This document shows, one piece after another, positions 1 through 8,993 of a stretch of 64,000 nt of DNA (positions within the stretch are counted from its first letter, which is position 1; each line of letters begins with the position of its first letter). Below the pieces are notes generated by a model, which ran no database searches, was not told the DNA's origin, and worked only from the letters and a program-made list of their open reading frames with translations. Source of the stretch: Streptomyces dysideae (GTDB lineage: Bacteria; Actinomycetota; Actinomycetes; Streptomycetales; Streptomycetaceae). The position numbers and the translations under genes were made by a program. The stretch covers positions 1 through 64,000 of the forward strand of contig NZ_KQ949081.1 in the NCBI RefSeq assembly GCF_001514305.1, given 5' to 3'.

Positions 1-13
1 CAGGAGCAGGCGG

Positions 14-682
14 CTATGGTTTTACCAGTTTCGTGTCGTACGCCAGGATCACCGCCTGCACACGGTCCCGGGAACCCGTCTTCGCGAGGACGCGGCTCAC
101 ATGGGTTTTCACCGTCGATTCGGCCAGGTGGAGACGCTCGGCTATCTCAGTGTTCGTCCAGCCCATTCCCATGACCGTGAGGATTTCACGTTCGCGTTCC
201 GTGAGGGAGGCGAGGCGTGGGTCCGCCGCTTCCGGGGCGTCGGCCGGGGTGCCCGACGGGAGATGGTGGGCGTAGGCGTCGAGGAGGCGGCGGGTCAGGC
301 TCGGGGCCACGACCGCGTCGCCGGTGGAGACCGCGCGGATGCCGGCGAGGAGTTCCTCGGGCTGGGCGTCCTTGACCAGGAAGCCGGAGGCGCCGGCGCG
401 GAGACCGGCGTAGGCGTACTCGTCGAGGTCGAAGGTCGTGAGGATCAGTACCCGGGTGCGGTCGCCGGAGGCGATGATGCGGCGGGTGGCCTCGATGCCG
501 TCGAGGCCGGGCATGCGGACGTCCATCAGGACGACGTCGGGGTGGAGTTCGGCGGTCAGGCGGACCGCCTCGCTGCCGTTCACGGCCTCGGTCAGGACCG
601 TCATGTCGTCCTGGCTCTCCAGCAGCATGCGGAAGCCCAGGCGCTGCAGGGGCTGGTCGTCGGCGATGAGAACCGTGGTCAC
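14..682 (-). CDS. LuxR/NarL-family response regulator
   Basis: The product (222 aa) is a DNA-binding response regulator. The N-terminal receiver domain has the acidic pair D8/D9, the phospho-acceptor D54 in VLMDVRMPG and the conserved lysine in GFLVKDA. The C-terminal LuxR-type helix-turn-helix starts around residue 155 (LTEREREILTVMGMGWTNTEIAERL, shown here as two blocks: LTEREREILTVMG and WTNTEIAERL). Its ATG overlaps the stop of the upstream sensor kinase by 4 bp, so the two are translationally coupled. It probably controls the ABC transporter genes that begin the operon. Family assignment is certain; the target genes are inferred from position. Confidence 0.95.
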   Translation of the reverse strand: MTTVLIADDQPLQRLGFRMLLESQDDMTVLTEAVNGSEAVRLTAELHPDVVLMDVRMPGLDGIEATRRIIASGDRTRVLILTTFDLDEYAYAGLRAGASGFLVKDAQPEELLAGIRAVSTGDAVVAPSLTRRLLDAYAHHLPSGTPADAPEAADPRLASLTEREREILTVMGMGWTNTEIAERLHLAESTVKTHVSRVLAKTGSRDRVQAVILAYDTKLVKP

Positions 683-1926
683 TGCGGGGGTTCCTCCGGA
701 GGTAGGTGCAGATGGACCCGCCAGCCCGGTTCGGGGTGGGGGCGTGGGCCGGCCTCAAGTGTGCCGCCGTACAGGGCCGTTCGCTCGCGCATGCCGGTCA
801 GGCCGCGGCCGTCGGCCGTGCTGGGCGGGGCGCCGTGGCCGGTGTCGGTGACCGTGACGGTGACGGCGCCGCTGTCCGCGTAGGTCATGACGATGTCCGA
901 AGTGGCGTCGGGGCCGGCGTGTTTGAGGGTGTTCGTCAGTGCCTCCTGGACGACCCGGTAGACGGTCAGCTGACGGCCCGGGAGGATGCTCGGTCTGCCG
1001 CGGATCGTCGTGCGGACCGGGAGGCCCGCCGCTCGTACGCCGTCGATGAGCTGGTCGAGGTCGGTGAGGGTGGGCTGGGGGGTCAGGTCCGCTGCCTCGG
1101 CCTTGGTCTCCTCGCGCAGGACGTCCAGGAGGCGGCGTAGTTCGCCCAGTGCCTGGCGGCTGGTCGTGCCGATGGCGTCGAGGGCCTGGGCGGCGCGCTC
1201 GGGGGACCTGGTGGCCGCGTACCTGCCGCCGTCCGCCAGGCCCGTGATGACGGACAGGTTGTGGCCGATGATGTCGTGCATCTCGCGGGCTATGCGGGCG
1301 CGTTCCGCGGCGGCGGCGAGGCGTGACTGCTGGTCGCGTTCGACTTCGAGCTGGCGGGCGCGTTCGACGAGGGAGGCCAGGTAGTCCTTGCGGGTGCGGA
1401 CGGCGATGCCGAGCATCGCGGAGAGAGCGAGGCTCATGGCGGCCGGTACGACGTTCTGCTCCGGCCCCTGTTCGGCGGGGTAGCGGAAGGCGGCCACCAG
1501 GAAGGGCACGAGGACCAGGCCGTACGACCACAGCAGGGTGCGCATGCGGACCCGCAGGGCGGCGTTGAACAGGGCGACCAGCAGGAGGAGCGACGCCTGG
1601 AGCAGGGCGCCGGTCGCCGCGTTGACGACGGCGACCGGGATCATGCCCGTGAGGACGGCGACGGGGTGCGTGCGGCGCCACAGCAGTGGGATGGAGAAAC
1701 CGAGCGACAGGGCGAGGATCAGCCAGCCGGGGAGAGTGGGGTTCTCGGTGGTGTTCTTCCAGCCGTCGCTCGTGAAGTCGATCAGCGCGGCCGTGACGTA
1801 GAAGCCGGTGATGTGCAGGTCCCACACCAGCGGGTGGCGCCGGTCGAAGGCGCGCACCCGGGTGATGGCGCGTTGGACGTGGAGGGTGAGGAGCTCTGCC
1901 GTTCGGTCTTCCGCCATGGGGTTCAT
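679..1926 (-). CDS. Two-component sensor histidine kinase (HisKA_3 type)
   Basis: A 415-aa membrane sensor kinase partnered with the adjacent LuxR regulator. The N-terminal half carries several hydrophobic segments (about residues 35-150), followed by the phospho-acceptor region EMHDIIGHNLSVI and a C-terminal ATPase with the G-box GLTGMRERTALYGG. I chose the ATG at 1926 (a second in-frame ATG lies at 1917). The same frame stays open far upstream, but there it only shadows the permease gene. The start lies 17 bp after the permease stop, so all four genes look like one operon. The signal is unknown; such ABC-linked kinases often sense the drug or peptide their transporter handles, which is inference here. 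Confidence 0.93.
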   Translation of the reverse strand: MNPMAEDRTAELLTLHVQRAITRVRAFDRRHPLVWDLHITGFYVTAALIDFTSDGWKNTTENPTLPGWLILALSLGFSIPLLWRRTHPVAVLTGMIPVAVVNAATGALLQASLLLLVALFNAALRVRMRTLLWSYGLVLVPFLVAAFRYPAEQGPEQNVVPAAMSLALSAMLGIAVRTRKDYLASLVERARQLEVERDQQSRLAAAAERARIAREMHDIIGHNLSVITGLADGGRYAATRSPERAAQALDAIGTTSRQALGELRRLLDVLREETKAEAADLTPQPTLTDLDQLIDGVRAAGLPVRTTIRGRPSILPGRQLTVYRVVQEALTNTLKHAGPDATSDIVMTYADSGAVTVTVTDTGHGAPPSTADGRGLTGMRERTALYGGTLEAGPRPHPEPGWRVHLHLPPEEPPQ

Positions 1927-1943
1927 GGTGACGTCCTGGTGCC

Positions 1944-2714
1944 TTACACGTCCCGCCGCTTCAGCAGGAGGGCCGCCGCCGTGAGGGTGGCCACCGCCCA
2001 CAGGGCGAGGGCGAGCAGGGCGGCGCCCGGTGTGGCCGTGCCGGGGGTCGGGTCGGCGTGGGTGAGGGCGTCGAGGGCCTTGGTGGGGAAGTAGCGGACG
2101 GCGTCGTCGACCACGTTGTAGGGGAGCATCCTGAGGACCTCCGGGAGGATCAGGAGGGCGCCGGTGAGGACGCCGATGCCGCCGGGGACGGAGCGGACCA
2201 GGGAGCCGATGCCGAGGGCCGTGACGGCGAGGAGGGCGAGGCCGGCGGCGTTGCCGACGAGGGCGCGGATGATGCCCGGGTCGCCGAGGGAGGCCGCCTG
2301 GTCGGTGTCGGCGAGGAGAGTCTGCGCCAGGGGGAAGGTGAGGAGGTTCGTGGCCAGTACGACGGTGAAGGTGATCGACGCCAGGACGGCTGCCTTGGTC
2401 CACAGCACCGGCAGGCGGCGCGGTACGGCCGTCATGGTGGAGCGGATCAGGCCCGTGGAGTACTCGCCCGCCGTGGTCAGGACGCCGAGGACGCCGACGA
2501 TGATCTGCGTGAACTGCATGCCGAGGAGGGTGAGGAGGACGACGTCGACATCCGAGTCGCCCCCGCCGGACTCGTAACTCGCGCCGATCGCCAGGCCCGT
2601 GCCGACGGTGAGGACGGGGACGAGAGCCAGGTTGATCCAGGTGGAGCGGATCGTCCACAGCTTGTGCCATTCGGCGTGCAGAACGCGGGTCGGGGTGACG
2701 GTCAGGGAGGTCAT
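1944..2714 (-). CDS. ABC transporter permease (ABC-2 type)
   Basis: A 256-aa integral membrane protein starting MTSLTVTPTRVLHAEWHKLW, the usual cytoplasmic lead-in of ABC-2 type permeases of drug or lantibiotic-immunity exporters. About six hydrophobic segments are visible, and the protein ends with the charged tail LLLKRRDV. The ATG at 2714 overlaps the ATPase stop by 4 bp. It should form the membrane channel for the ATPase encoded just upstream. The substrate is not evident. The arrangement ATPase, permease, kinase, regulator suggests a self-regulated efflux or immunity unit. Confidence 0.9.
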   Translation of the reverse strand: MTSLTVTPTRVLHAEWHKLWTIRSTWINLALVPVLTVGTGLAIGASYESGGGDSDVDVVLLTLLGMQFTQIIVGVLGVLTTAGEYSTGLIRSTMTAVPRRLPVLWTKAAVLASITFTVVLATNLLTFPLAQTLLADTDQAASLGDPGIIRALVGNAAGLALLAVTALGIGSLVRSVPGGIGVLTGALLILPEVLRMLPYNVVDDAVRYFPTKALDALTHADPTPGTATPGAALLALALWAVATLTAAALLLKRRDV

Positions 2715-3631
2715 GCGCGGGCTCCTTCGAGGGTGGCGGCGAACTCCACCGAGTCGCGCGTGAGGTCCATGAACGCCTGCTCCAACGAGGCTGCGTTCGG
2801 GGTGAGTTCGAAGAGGGTGATGCCGTGGGCCGCCGCGGTGCGGCCGATGTGTTCGGTGTCCGTGCCGCGCACGTCGAGGGTTCCGGGCGTGTCGGCGGTG
2901 ATGTGGACGCCGGGTGCGGAGAGCAGTCGTACGAGGGTGGGGGCGTCCGGGGTGACGACCTTGACCGTGCCGGCGCCGGACTGCCGTACGAAGTCCTCGA
3001 CCGTCGTGTCGGCGAGCAGCCGGCCGCGGCCGATGATGATCAGGTGCTCGGCGGTCAGGGCCGTCTCGCTCATCAGGTGCGAGGAGACGAAGACCGTACG
3101 GCCTTCCGCGGCGAGGGACTTGAGGAGGGTGCGGATCCACAGGACGCCCTCGGGGTCGAGGCCGTTGACCGGCTCGTCGAGGACGACCGTGGCGGGGTCG
3201 CCGAGCAACGCGGCGGCGATGCCCAGGCGTTGGCCCATGCCGAGGGAGAAGCCCTTGACCCTGCGGTGGGCCGCCTCGGTCAGGCCGGTGAGGTCCAGGA
3301 CGTGGCCGACGCGGCTCTTCGGGATGCCGTGGGTGAGGGCGAGCGCGGTGAGGTGGTGGTACGCAGTGCGGCCCGGGTGGAGCGAGCCGGCCTCCAGGAG
3401 GGCGCCGACCTCGTGGAGGGGTGCCGGGTGGGCGGCGTAGGCGCGGCCGCCGACCGTGGCGTGTCCCCGGGTCGGGGCGTCCAGGCCGAGGATCATGCGC
3501 AGGGTGGTGGACTTGCCGGAGCCGTTCGGGCCGAGGAAGCCGGTGACGGTGCCCGGGCGGACCGTGAAGGACAGGTCGGTGACGACCGTCCTGTCGCCGT
3601 AGCGTTTGGTGAGCTGGTGGGCCGTAATCAT
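2711..3631 (-). CDS. ABC transporter ATP-binding protein
   Basis: A 306-aa ATPase of the drug-exporter subfamily. Starting from MITAHQLTKRYGDRTVV, it has Walker A GPNGSGKSTT, the signature FSLGMGQRLGIAAALLG (divergent from LSGGQ, as is common in this subfamily), Walker B TVVLDEPVNGLDP and a switch histidine in FVSSHLMSE. A C-terminal extension of about 90 residues follows, as in bacitracin- or daunorubicin-type exporters. It is the first gene of a four-gene operon with permease, sensor kinase and response regulator. An ATG further upstream in the frame is not credible because it precedes the N-terminal strand of the ABC fold. Confidence 0.93.
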   Translation of the reverse strand: MITAHQLTKRYGDRTVVTDLSFTVRPGTVTGFLGPNGSGKSTTLRMILGLDAPTRGHATVGGRAYAAHPAPLHEVGALLEAGSLHPGRTAYHHLTALALTHGIPKSRVGHVLDLTGLTEAAHRRVKGFSLGMGQRLGIAAALLGDPATVVLDEPVNGLDPEGVLWIRTLLKSLAAEGRTVFVSSHLMSETALTAEHLIIIGRGRLLADTTVEDFVRQSGAGTVKVVTPDAPTLVRLLSAPGVHITADTPGTLDVRGTDTEHIGRTAAAHGITLFELTPNAASLEQAFMDLTRDSVEFAATLEGARA

Positions 3632-3724
3632 GCTTCGATCGTCGGCTTCGCGGGGGTGCGGGGCGTCCGACCCGGGGCCGTATATGAGGTGAGGGCGTAG
3701 TACCCGGGTATTACGGTGGCCGTC

Positions 3725-4291
3725 ATGAGCACCAGCGCCGATGAGCAGCAGTACGTCGTCCGGGCCATACGTGCTGAGGAGTGGCCGGCGATCAAGGACC
3801 TGCGGCTTGCCGCGCTGCGGGATCCGGTGGCCCACCTGGCCTTTCTGGAGACCTACGAGCAGGCGGCCGCCCAGCCCGACTCCTTCTGGCAGGTGCGGGC
3901 CGCCGACGCATGCGAAGGGGCCGGCAGGGCGCGGCAGTTCATCGCCCAGGGGCCCGACGGGGGATGGGTCGGGACGGTGACCGTGCTGTTGGAGGAGCCG
4001 GGGACGACCGGCTGGGCCGGGTTCCCGATCGAGCGGAAGCAAGGGCATGTCGTCGGGGTGTTCGTACGGCCCGAGGAGCGGGGGCACGGGCTGACCGACG
4101 TGCTGTTCGACGCCGCCCTGGAGTGGGCGTGGGGGCAGGGGGTGGAGCGGGTGCGGCTCTTCGTGCACGAGGAGAACGGGCGGGCGCAGCGGTTCTATCG
4201 CAAGATGGGGTTCGAGCCGAGTGGGGTCACCGTGCCGTCGGCCGGTGTGCCCGGGGCGTCCGAGCTGGAGTTCGTGCTCGAGCGGGAGTGA
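3725..4291 (+). CDS. GNAT family N-acetyltransferase
   Basis: A cytoplasmic 188-aa acyltransferase of the GNAT fold. The acetyl-CoA pyrophosphate loop is visible as RPEERGHGL around residue 118, followed by the typical C-terminal segment RVRLFVHEENGRAQRFYRKMGF. It is transcribed divergently from the ABC operon, and the roughly 90-bp spacer must hold both promoters. A GTG at 3716 is an alternative start; no convincing Shine-Dalgarno site precedes either codon. The acceptor substrate cannot be deduced. Confidence 0.85.
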   Translation: MSTSADEQQYVVRAIRAEEWPAIKDLRLAALRDPVAHLAFLETYEQAAAQPDSFWQVRAADACEGAGRARQFIAQGPDGGWVGTVTVLLEEPGTTGWAGFPIERKQGHVVGVFVRPEERGHGLTDVLFDAALEWAWGQGVERVRLFVHEENGRAQRFYRKMGFEPSGVTVPSAGVPGASELEFVLERE

Positions 4292-4303
4292 CTGGCCCGG
4301 CTG

Positions 4304-4499
4304 GTGCCCCGGCAGGCAACGTTCGCCCGATAAGGAGCGGCGTCCGGTGCGTGCTCTCGGCGTGCCGGGTACAGGCCCTCGTACTGGACGTACTCGGGTT
4401 TGTGCCCGGTGCGGCGAGTGGGGGCACCTCCCACGCCCTTAAGGCAGTGGGGGAGCGTGCCGGGCGTCGCGACGGGGCGAATGTTGCCTGCTGGGGCAC
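4304..4499. repeat. MITE-like element with 24-bp imperfect terminal inverted repeats
   Basis: A 196-bp non-coding block is bounded by 24-bp inverted repeats at 4304-4327 and 4476-4499 with only two mismatches (outer end GTGCCCC, inner end TTCGCC on the left). The inner part contains a second hairpin-prone stretch around 4420-4455 (GGGGGCACCTCCCAC and GCAGTGGGGGAG) of a kind I recall as common between Streptomyces genes. The right end coincides with the stop codon of the next gene at 4499. No transposase is encoded. It may be a miniature transposable element or a large bidirectional terminator. Confidence 0.6.
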
Positions 4500-6004
4500 T
4501 AGACCGGGAGTTCGTCGTGCGGCCAGCGGGAGCGGGCCTGTTCACGGGACCGGAGCAGGGCCAGGGTCGGCAGGCCCCGGTCCGCTCCGGTGGCCAGCAG
4601 CTCCGGGAGCTGGGGAAGCGGAGCCACGGCGGCGACATCGTCCAGGACGAGCGTCATTGGTGGGTCGAGGCGACCGGAGGATGACCGTTCGGCCATGCGC
4701 CGGCCGCGCTCGACCACGTTTGCGGCGAGGGCCGTCAGGAATGGCATCGCACCCGGGTTGGCTCGGGGGTCCTCGATGGATTCACCCACCACATAAAGCG
4801 TGCCCCCTTCGTGGACGAAGGAATCCAAGGCGAGGGCATCAGTTCGGTTGGGAGTGCATGCCTCTCTGATGTTGACCGTGGAGAGGGAGGTGAGGGCTCG
4901 GGTGGTCAACTCCTGTGCCATGTCCCGGCGTTCGGGGTGGGCGGTGAGAGTGGCCTCCAGTTCGCCCGCGGAGCCGGGGGCCGCCTTCGGGTTCGTACGG
5001 AGGATGCGTACGGCGTCCTGGATCTGTGTGCCCTGGGACCAGCGGTGGACGTGGCGGACGGTGCGGCCGTCGATGGCGGCGGCGTGGAGGTAGCTGCGCA
5101 GGAGCGTTTCGGCTGTCGCCAACAGAGCCTGGTCGAGTTTGGAGGTCGGGCTCACCGGTGTGAGGAGGGCCGTGGCTCTCTGGGCTGCCGTTTGTTTGTC
5201 CTCGCAGCCGGCTGTCGGGGACCAGTGGAGGCGGGCCGGGGTGTCGCAGAGGTGGGTGGGGTCGTAGAGGTGGACCGGGCCCAGTTTGGCTCTGGCGTCC
5301 TTGGTGTCCTGCCAGATGGCTGGGTTCGAGGTGACGACGAGGGCTGGGCCTGCCGCGTCTCGTACTGCCTGGGTTGCTGTGGTGTGGCGGCTTTCCGGGG
5401 TGCCCAGGTGGATTTTTTCCCACCCGCCCATCGGTTCACCGTCCGCTACAGGGGTGTGGCGGTGGGCGGGTGGCGCCGTCTTCTGGAGGAGTTCCGTGGG
5501 GTGGGGGCCTTGTGTTGCCGTTGGCTGGTGGGGATCGGGGTACCTCGTGTGCGTCTCCCTCGGCTGACGCGGGTCGCCGCTCGCCTCCGCCTCGGTCCTG
5601 GGCGACGGCACATCCCCTTGCCCCGCTCCCGAAGCCCCAAGCCTCCCAGCCCGCATCGCCCGCCACCGCGCCAGCGTCCCCATCACGAACACGGTCAGGA
5701 CGATCAGCACCAGCAGCTGGCCGATGAACAGGCCCCAGAACAGGCCGTATCCCGTCAGCTGGCCGTCCGGGGTCTGAGGCCACGCGCCCGCGATGTCGTG
5801 CGGTTGCCTGACCAGGTAGCGCATGGCCAGGGGCGTACGTGTGAATGTGACGCCGTCGGGCCAGGCGCCGTGGGCGAACAGGCCCGCCAGGCCGGTGGCC
5901 GACCACACCAGCAGGGTCATGCCGAGGAGGAAGGCGAGTATGCCGATGAGCAGGCCGTCGGGGATGCCGCCCTGGCTGTCCTGTCGCTGGTCGCCCGGTC
6001 TCAC
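4499..6004 (-). CDS. cmdA: TraG/VirD4-like membrane protein of the cmd cluster
   Basis: A 501-aa protein with two hydrophobic segments near the N terminus (about residues 17-45 and 85-112), a proline-rich linker, and a cytoplasmic domain resembling TraD/TraG coupling proteins: PALVVTSNPAIWQDTK, then RLHWSPTAGCED, and a Walker-B-like PMTLVLDDVAAVAP. I see no Walker A motif, and the protein stops soon after LALLRSREQARSRW, earlier than typical TraG proteins. Start GTG at 6004 has GGGGGC upstream. It is the last gene of the cluster, 10 bp after cmdB. The symbol rests on recollection of cmdABCDEF (SCO4126-4131), described as affecting differentiation and antibiotic production. Confidence 0.72.
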   Translation of the reverse strand: MRPGDQRQDSQGGIPDGLLIGILAFLLGMTLLVWSATGLAGLFAHGAWPDGVTFTRTPLAMRYLVRQPHDIAGAWPQTPDGQLTGYGLFWGLFIGQLLVLIVLTVFVMGTLARWRAMRAGRLGASGAGQGDVPSPRTEAEASGDPRQPRETHTRYPDPHQPTATQGPHPTELLQKTAPPAHRHTPVADGEPMGGWEKIHLGTPESRHTTATQAVRDAAGPALVVTSNPAIWQDTKDARAKLGPVHLYDPTHLCDTPARLHWSPTAGCEDKQTAAQRATALLTPVSPTSKLDQALLATAETLLRSYLHAAAIDGRTVRHVHRWSQGTQIQDAVRILRTNPKAAPGSAGELEATLTAHPERRDMAQELTTRALTSLSTVNIREACTPNRTDALALDSFVHEGGTLYVVGESIEDPRANPGAMPFLTALAANVVERGRRMAERSSSGRLDPPMTLVLDDVAAVAPLPQLPELLATGADRGLPTLALLRSREQARSRWPHDELPV

Positions 6005-6014
6005 CCGTGCCCCC

Positions 6015-7430
6015 TTATGCCACCGTCGACTCGGAGTCGCCGAGGTGTTGCTCGACGAACGCCGCTGCCCGTTCCTCGGCCTCCAGCTCGGCGGCGCGCA
6101 GGGCGTCGTCCGCCAGTTCGTGGTCGGCGGACGACTCGGTCATCGCGCGGTCGGTGAAGACCAGGGGGCGTTCCGTCTCCGTGATCAGGTGTTTGACCAC
6201 CTGGACGTTGCCGTTGACGTCCCACACCGCGATGCCGGGGGTGAGGCTCGGGATGATCTCCACCGCCCAGCGGGGGAGGCCGAGGACCCGGCCCGTCGCC
6301 CTCGCCTCGTCGGCCTTCTGGGCGTAGATCGTCCTCGTCGACGCCATCTTCAGGATCGCCGCGGCCTCCTTCGCCGCCGACCCGTCGACGACGTCCGACA
6401 GGTGGTGGACCACCGCCACGAAGGACAGACCCAGCCGACGCCCGAACTTCAGCAGTCGCTGGAACAGCTGTGCCACGAACGGACTGTTGATGATGTGCCA
6501 GGCCTCCTCGACCAGGAAGATTCGCTTCTTCCGGTCGGGGCGGATCCAGGTGTGCTCCAGCCACACTCCGACGATCGCCATCAGGATGGGCATGGCGATG
6601 GAGTTGCGGTCGATGTGGGACAGGTCGAAGACGATCAGGGGCGCGTCGAGGTCGATGCCTACCGTCGTCGGGCCGTCGAACATGCCGCGCAGGTCGCCGT
6701 CGACCAGGCGGTCCAGGACCAGTGCCACGTCCAGGCCCCATGCCCGTACGTCGTCTATGGCGACGTTCATCGCCTCGGCCGACTCCGGTTCGGGGTGGCG
6801 TAGTTGCTCGACGATGTCCATCAGTACCGGCTGGCGCTCGACGATCGTCTCGTTGACGTACGCGTGCGCCACCTTGAGCGCGAAGCCCGAGCGCTCGTCC
6901 AGACTGTGGCCCATCGCGACCTCGATGATCGTCCGGAGCAGAGCCAGCTGGCCGGTCGTCGTGATCGCCGGGTCGAGGGGGTTGAGGCGGATCCCGTGGT
7001 CCAGGGCGGCCATCGGGTCCAGGCGGATGGGAGTTATCCCCAGCTCCCGCGCGATGAGGTTCCATTCGCCGACGCCGTCCTCGCCCTGGGCGTCCAGGAC
7101 CACGACCTGGCGGTCGCGGAAGCGGAGCTGGCGCAGGACGTACGTCTTCTCCAGCGCCGACTTGCCGTTGCCCGACTCGCCGAGGACCAGCCAGTGGGGG
7201 GCGGGGAGCTGCTGGCCGTAGAGCTGGAAGGGGTCGTAGATGTAGCCCTTGCCGGAGTAGACCTCGCGGCCGATGATGACGCCCGAGTCGCCCAGGCCGG
7301 GGGCGGCGGTAGGGAGGTAGACCGCCTGGGCCTGGCCCGTCGACGTGCGCACCGGGAGGCGGGTCGTCTCGACCTTGCCGAAGAGGAACGATGTGAAGGC
7401 GTCGGTGAGGACGGACAGCGGGTCCCGCAT
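6015..7430 (-). CDS. cmdB: VirB4-like ATP/GTP-binding protein of the cmd cluster
   Basis: A 471-aa ATPase with Walker A GESGNGKSALEK (about residue 87) and Walker B IFLVEEAWHIINSP (about residue 308), followed by LLKFGRRLGLSFVAVVHHLSD, typical of VirB4/TraC/TrbE secretion ATPases. The N-terminal non-ATPase half of large VirB4 proteins is missing here; the upstream neighbour may supply it. I recall CmdB as the membrane-associated ATP/GTP-binding member of the cmd cluster, which fits this position. It would energise the putative membrane machine. Start ATG at 7430 lies 6 bp after the upstream stop. Confidence 0.82.
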   Translation of the reverse strand: MRDPLSVLTDAFTSFLFGKVETTRLPVRTSTGQAQAVYLPTAAPGLGDSGVIIGREVYSGKGYIYDPFQLYGQQLPAPHWLVLGESGNGKSALEKTYVLRQLRFRDRQVVVLDAQGEDGVGEWNLIARELGITPIRLDPMAALDHGIRLNPLDPAITTTGQLALLRTIIEVAMGHSLDERSGFALKVAHAYVNETIVERQPVLMDIVEQLRHPEPESAEAMNVAIDDVRAWGLDVALVLDRLVDGDLRGMFDGPTTVGIDLDAPLIVFDLSHIDRNSIAMPILMAIVGVWLEHTWIRPDRKKRIFLVEEAWHIINSPFVAQLFQRLLKFGRRLGLSFVAVVHHLSDVVDGSAAKEAAAILKMASTRTIYAQKADEARATGRVLGLPRWAVEIIPSLTPGIAVWDVNGNVQVVKHLITETERPLVFTDRAMTESSADHELADDALRAAELEAEERAAAFVEQHLGDSESTVA

Positions 7431-7436
7431 CAGGTC

Positions 7437-8993
7437 CTACCTCCGGATGCCGGTGGCGAAGGGCAGTGTGTTGACGAAGGCGCGGTGGTGCTCGCGGTCG
7501 CACCACTCCAGCTTGAGGTACGACTTGCCGGCTGACGCCCTTATCGTCCGCTTGTCACGGGCGAGGGCCTCGGGGGAGCGGGAGGAGACGGTGATGTAGC
7601 CGACGAGGTTGACGCCCGCGGCGCCGCTGGCGAGGTCCTCGCCGCGCTGGTCGAGGCGGGAGTGGGCGGCCACGTCCCGGGGGTCGACGGTGCGGTTCAT
7701 CTTGGCGGCGCGGCTCGCCTCCGCCTCGTCGTTGGTCTTCTCGGTCAGCATGCGTTCGATGGCGACCTCGGTGGGTTCGAGGTCCATCGTGACGGCGACC
7801 GTGCGGATGACGTCCGGGGTGTGGACCAGGAGGGGCGCGAGGAAGTTGACGCCGACGGGGGTCATCGGCCACTCCTTCACCCAGGCCGTGGCGTGGCACC
7901 AGGGGGCGCGGGTGGAGGACTCGCGGGTCTTCGCCTGGAGGAAGGTCGCCTCCAGGGCGTCCAGTTCGGCCGGCCAGGCGTTGCGCTTCGTCATCGCCTG
8001 GATGTGGTCGATCGGGTGGTCCGGGTCGTACATGGAGTGGATCAGCGAGGCCAGACGGCCCTGGCCCAAGGGCTGGCGGACGCGGATGTCCGCCTCCTGG
8101 AGGCGGGAGCAGATGTCGGTGAGCTCGCGGGCCATGACGACCGCGAGGCCGGCGTCGCGGTCCACCTTGCCGCCGTGCGGGCGGGCCGCGCGGGCCATCG
8201 CCTGGGCCTCGGCGGCGAGTTCGCGGGTGTAGTGCATACAGGCGACGAGGTAGGCGCGGTGCTGCTCGCTGCTGGTGGACACCATCGACTGGAGCTGGTC
8301 GTACGACTGCTGCAGCCAGGACAGGGCCTTCTCGTCGCCGCGTACGGCGACGTCCTTGGCGTGGGCGTCCGGGTCGGCGGGAAGGGTGCGCGCGAGCATC
8401 TGCAGCCGGGTGACGAAACCGTCGCCGTTCGCCACGTGCTTGAGGAGGGTGCCGAAGCGGTCGACGAGGGCTTCCTGGTCCTCGGAGTCGCGCAGGCCGA
8501 CGCCCGGGCCCTCGATCTCGATCGCGGCGGTGACGGTGCGGCGGTCCGCGTGCAGGAGTACGGCGATCTCGTCGGGGCCGAACGGGGCGGCGAGCCAGCT
8601 GATGCGGCCGATGCCGGGCGGCGGGCCGACCTCGACCTCGCGGCCGTCGATGCCGGTGCCGGCCTCCATCGCCGTGGAGCGGTATGTCGTGCCGGCGCGC
8701 AGGGTGCGCTTGTAACTGCGGTTGATCTCGAACCACTTGTAGAACGTGCGGTGCTTGTACGGCACGTAGACCGCGGCCAGGGCCAGCATCGGGAAGCCCG
8801 TCAGCAGCACGATGCGCAGGGTCAGGACGGGGACGAGGAGCCCGCACATCATGCCGAGGAACGCGCCCACGACGATCAGCGCGATCTCACCGGTCTCGCG
8901 GTTGCGGCCGATCATCGCGTTCGGCCGGGCGCGGCCGATCAGATATGTACGGCGGGGCGTGACCGGATGGGACACGTGGGACTCGGTCGTCAA
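7437..8993 (-). CDS. cmdC: SCO6880/PrgI-type conjugation-like membrane protein
   Basis: A 518-aa protein with two close N-terminal membrane helices (about residues 33-75: IALIVVGAFLGMMCGLLV and LLTGFPMLALAAVYVPY), then the basic motif HRTFYKWFEINRSYKR and a long soluble domain. This matches actinobacterial SCO6880-type proteins, in which a PrgI-like membrane part is joined to the N-terminal half of a VirB4-like protein. No Walker motifs are visible. With the separate ATPase encoded immediately downstream it could reconstitute a split VirB4. The ATG at 8993 overlaps the cmdD stop by 4 bp. Confidence 0.75.
   Translation of the reverse strand: MTTESHVSHPVTPRRTYLIGRARPNAMIGRNRETGEIALIVVGAFLGMMCGLLVPVLTLRIVLLTGFPMLALAAVYVPYKHRTFYKWFEINRSYKRTLRAGTTYRSTAMEAGTGIDGREVEVGPPPGIGRISWLAAPFGPDEIAVLLHADRRTVTAAIEIEGPGVGLRDSEDQEALVDRFGTLLKHVANGDGFVTRLQMLARTLPADPDAHAKDVAVRGDEKALSWLQQSYDQLQSMVSTSSEQHRAYLVACMHYTRELAAEAQAMARAARPHGGKVDRDAGLAVVMARELTDICSRLQEADIRVRQPLGQGRLASLIHSMYDPDHPIDHIQAMTKRNAWPAELDALEATFLQAKTRESSTRAPWCHATAWVKEWPMTPVGVNFLAPLLVHTPDVIRTVAVTMDLEPTEVAIERMLTEKTNDEAEASRAAKMNRTVDPRDVAAHSRLDQRGEDLASGAAGVNLVGYITVSSRSPEALARDKRTIRASAGKSYLKLEWCDREHHRAFVNTLPFATGIRR

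Noticed and set aside
679..2670. Sensor kinase starting at 2670 (663 aa)
   Set aside because: The first 248 codons are Arg/Pro/His-rich shadow of the permease gene; the true start is at 1926.
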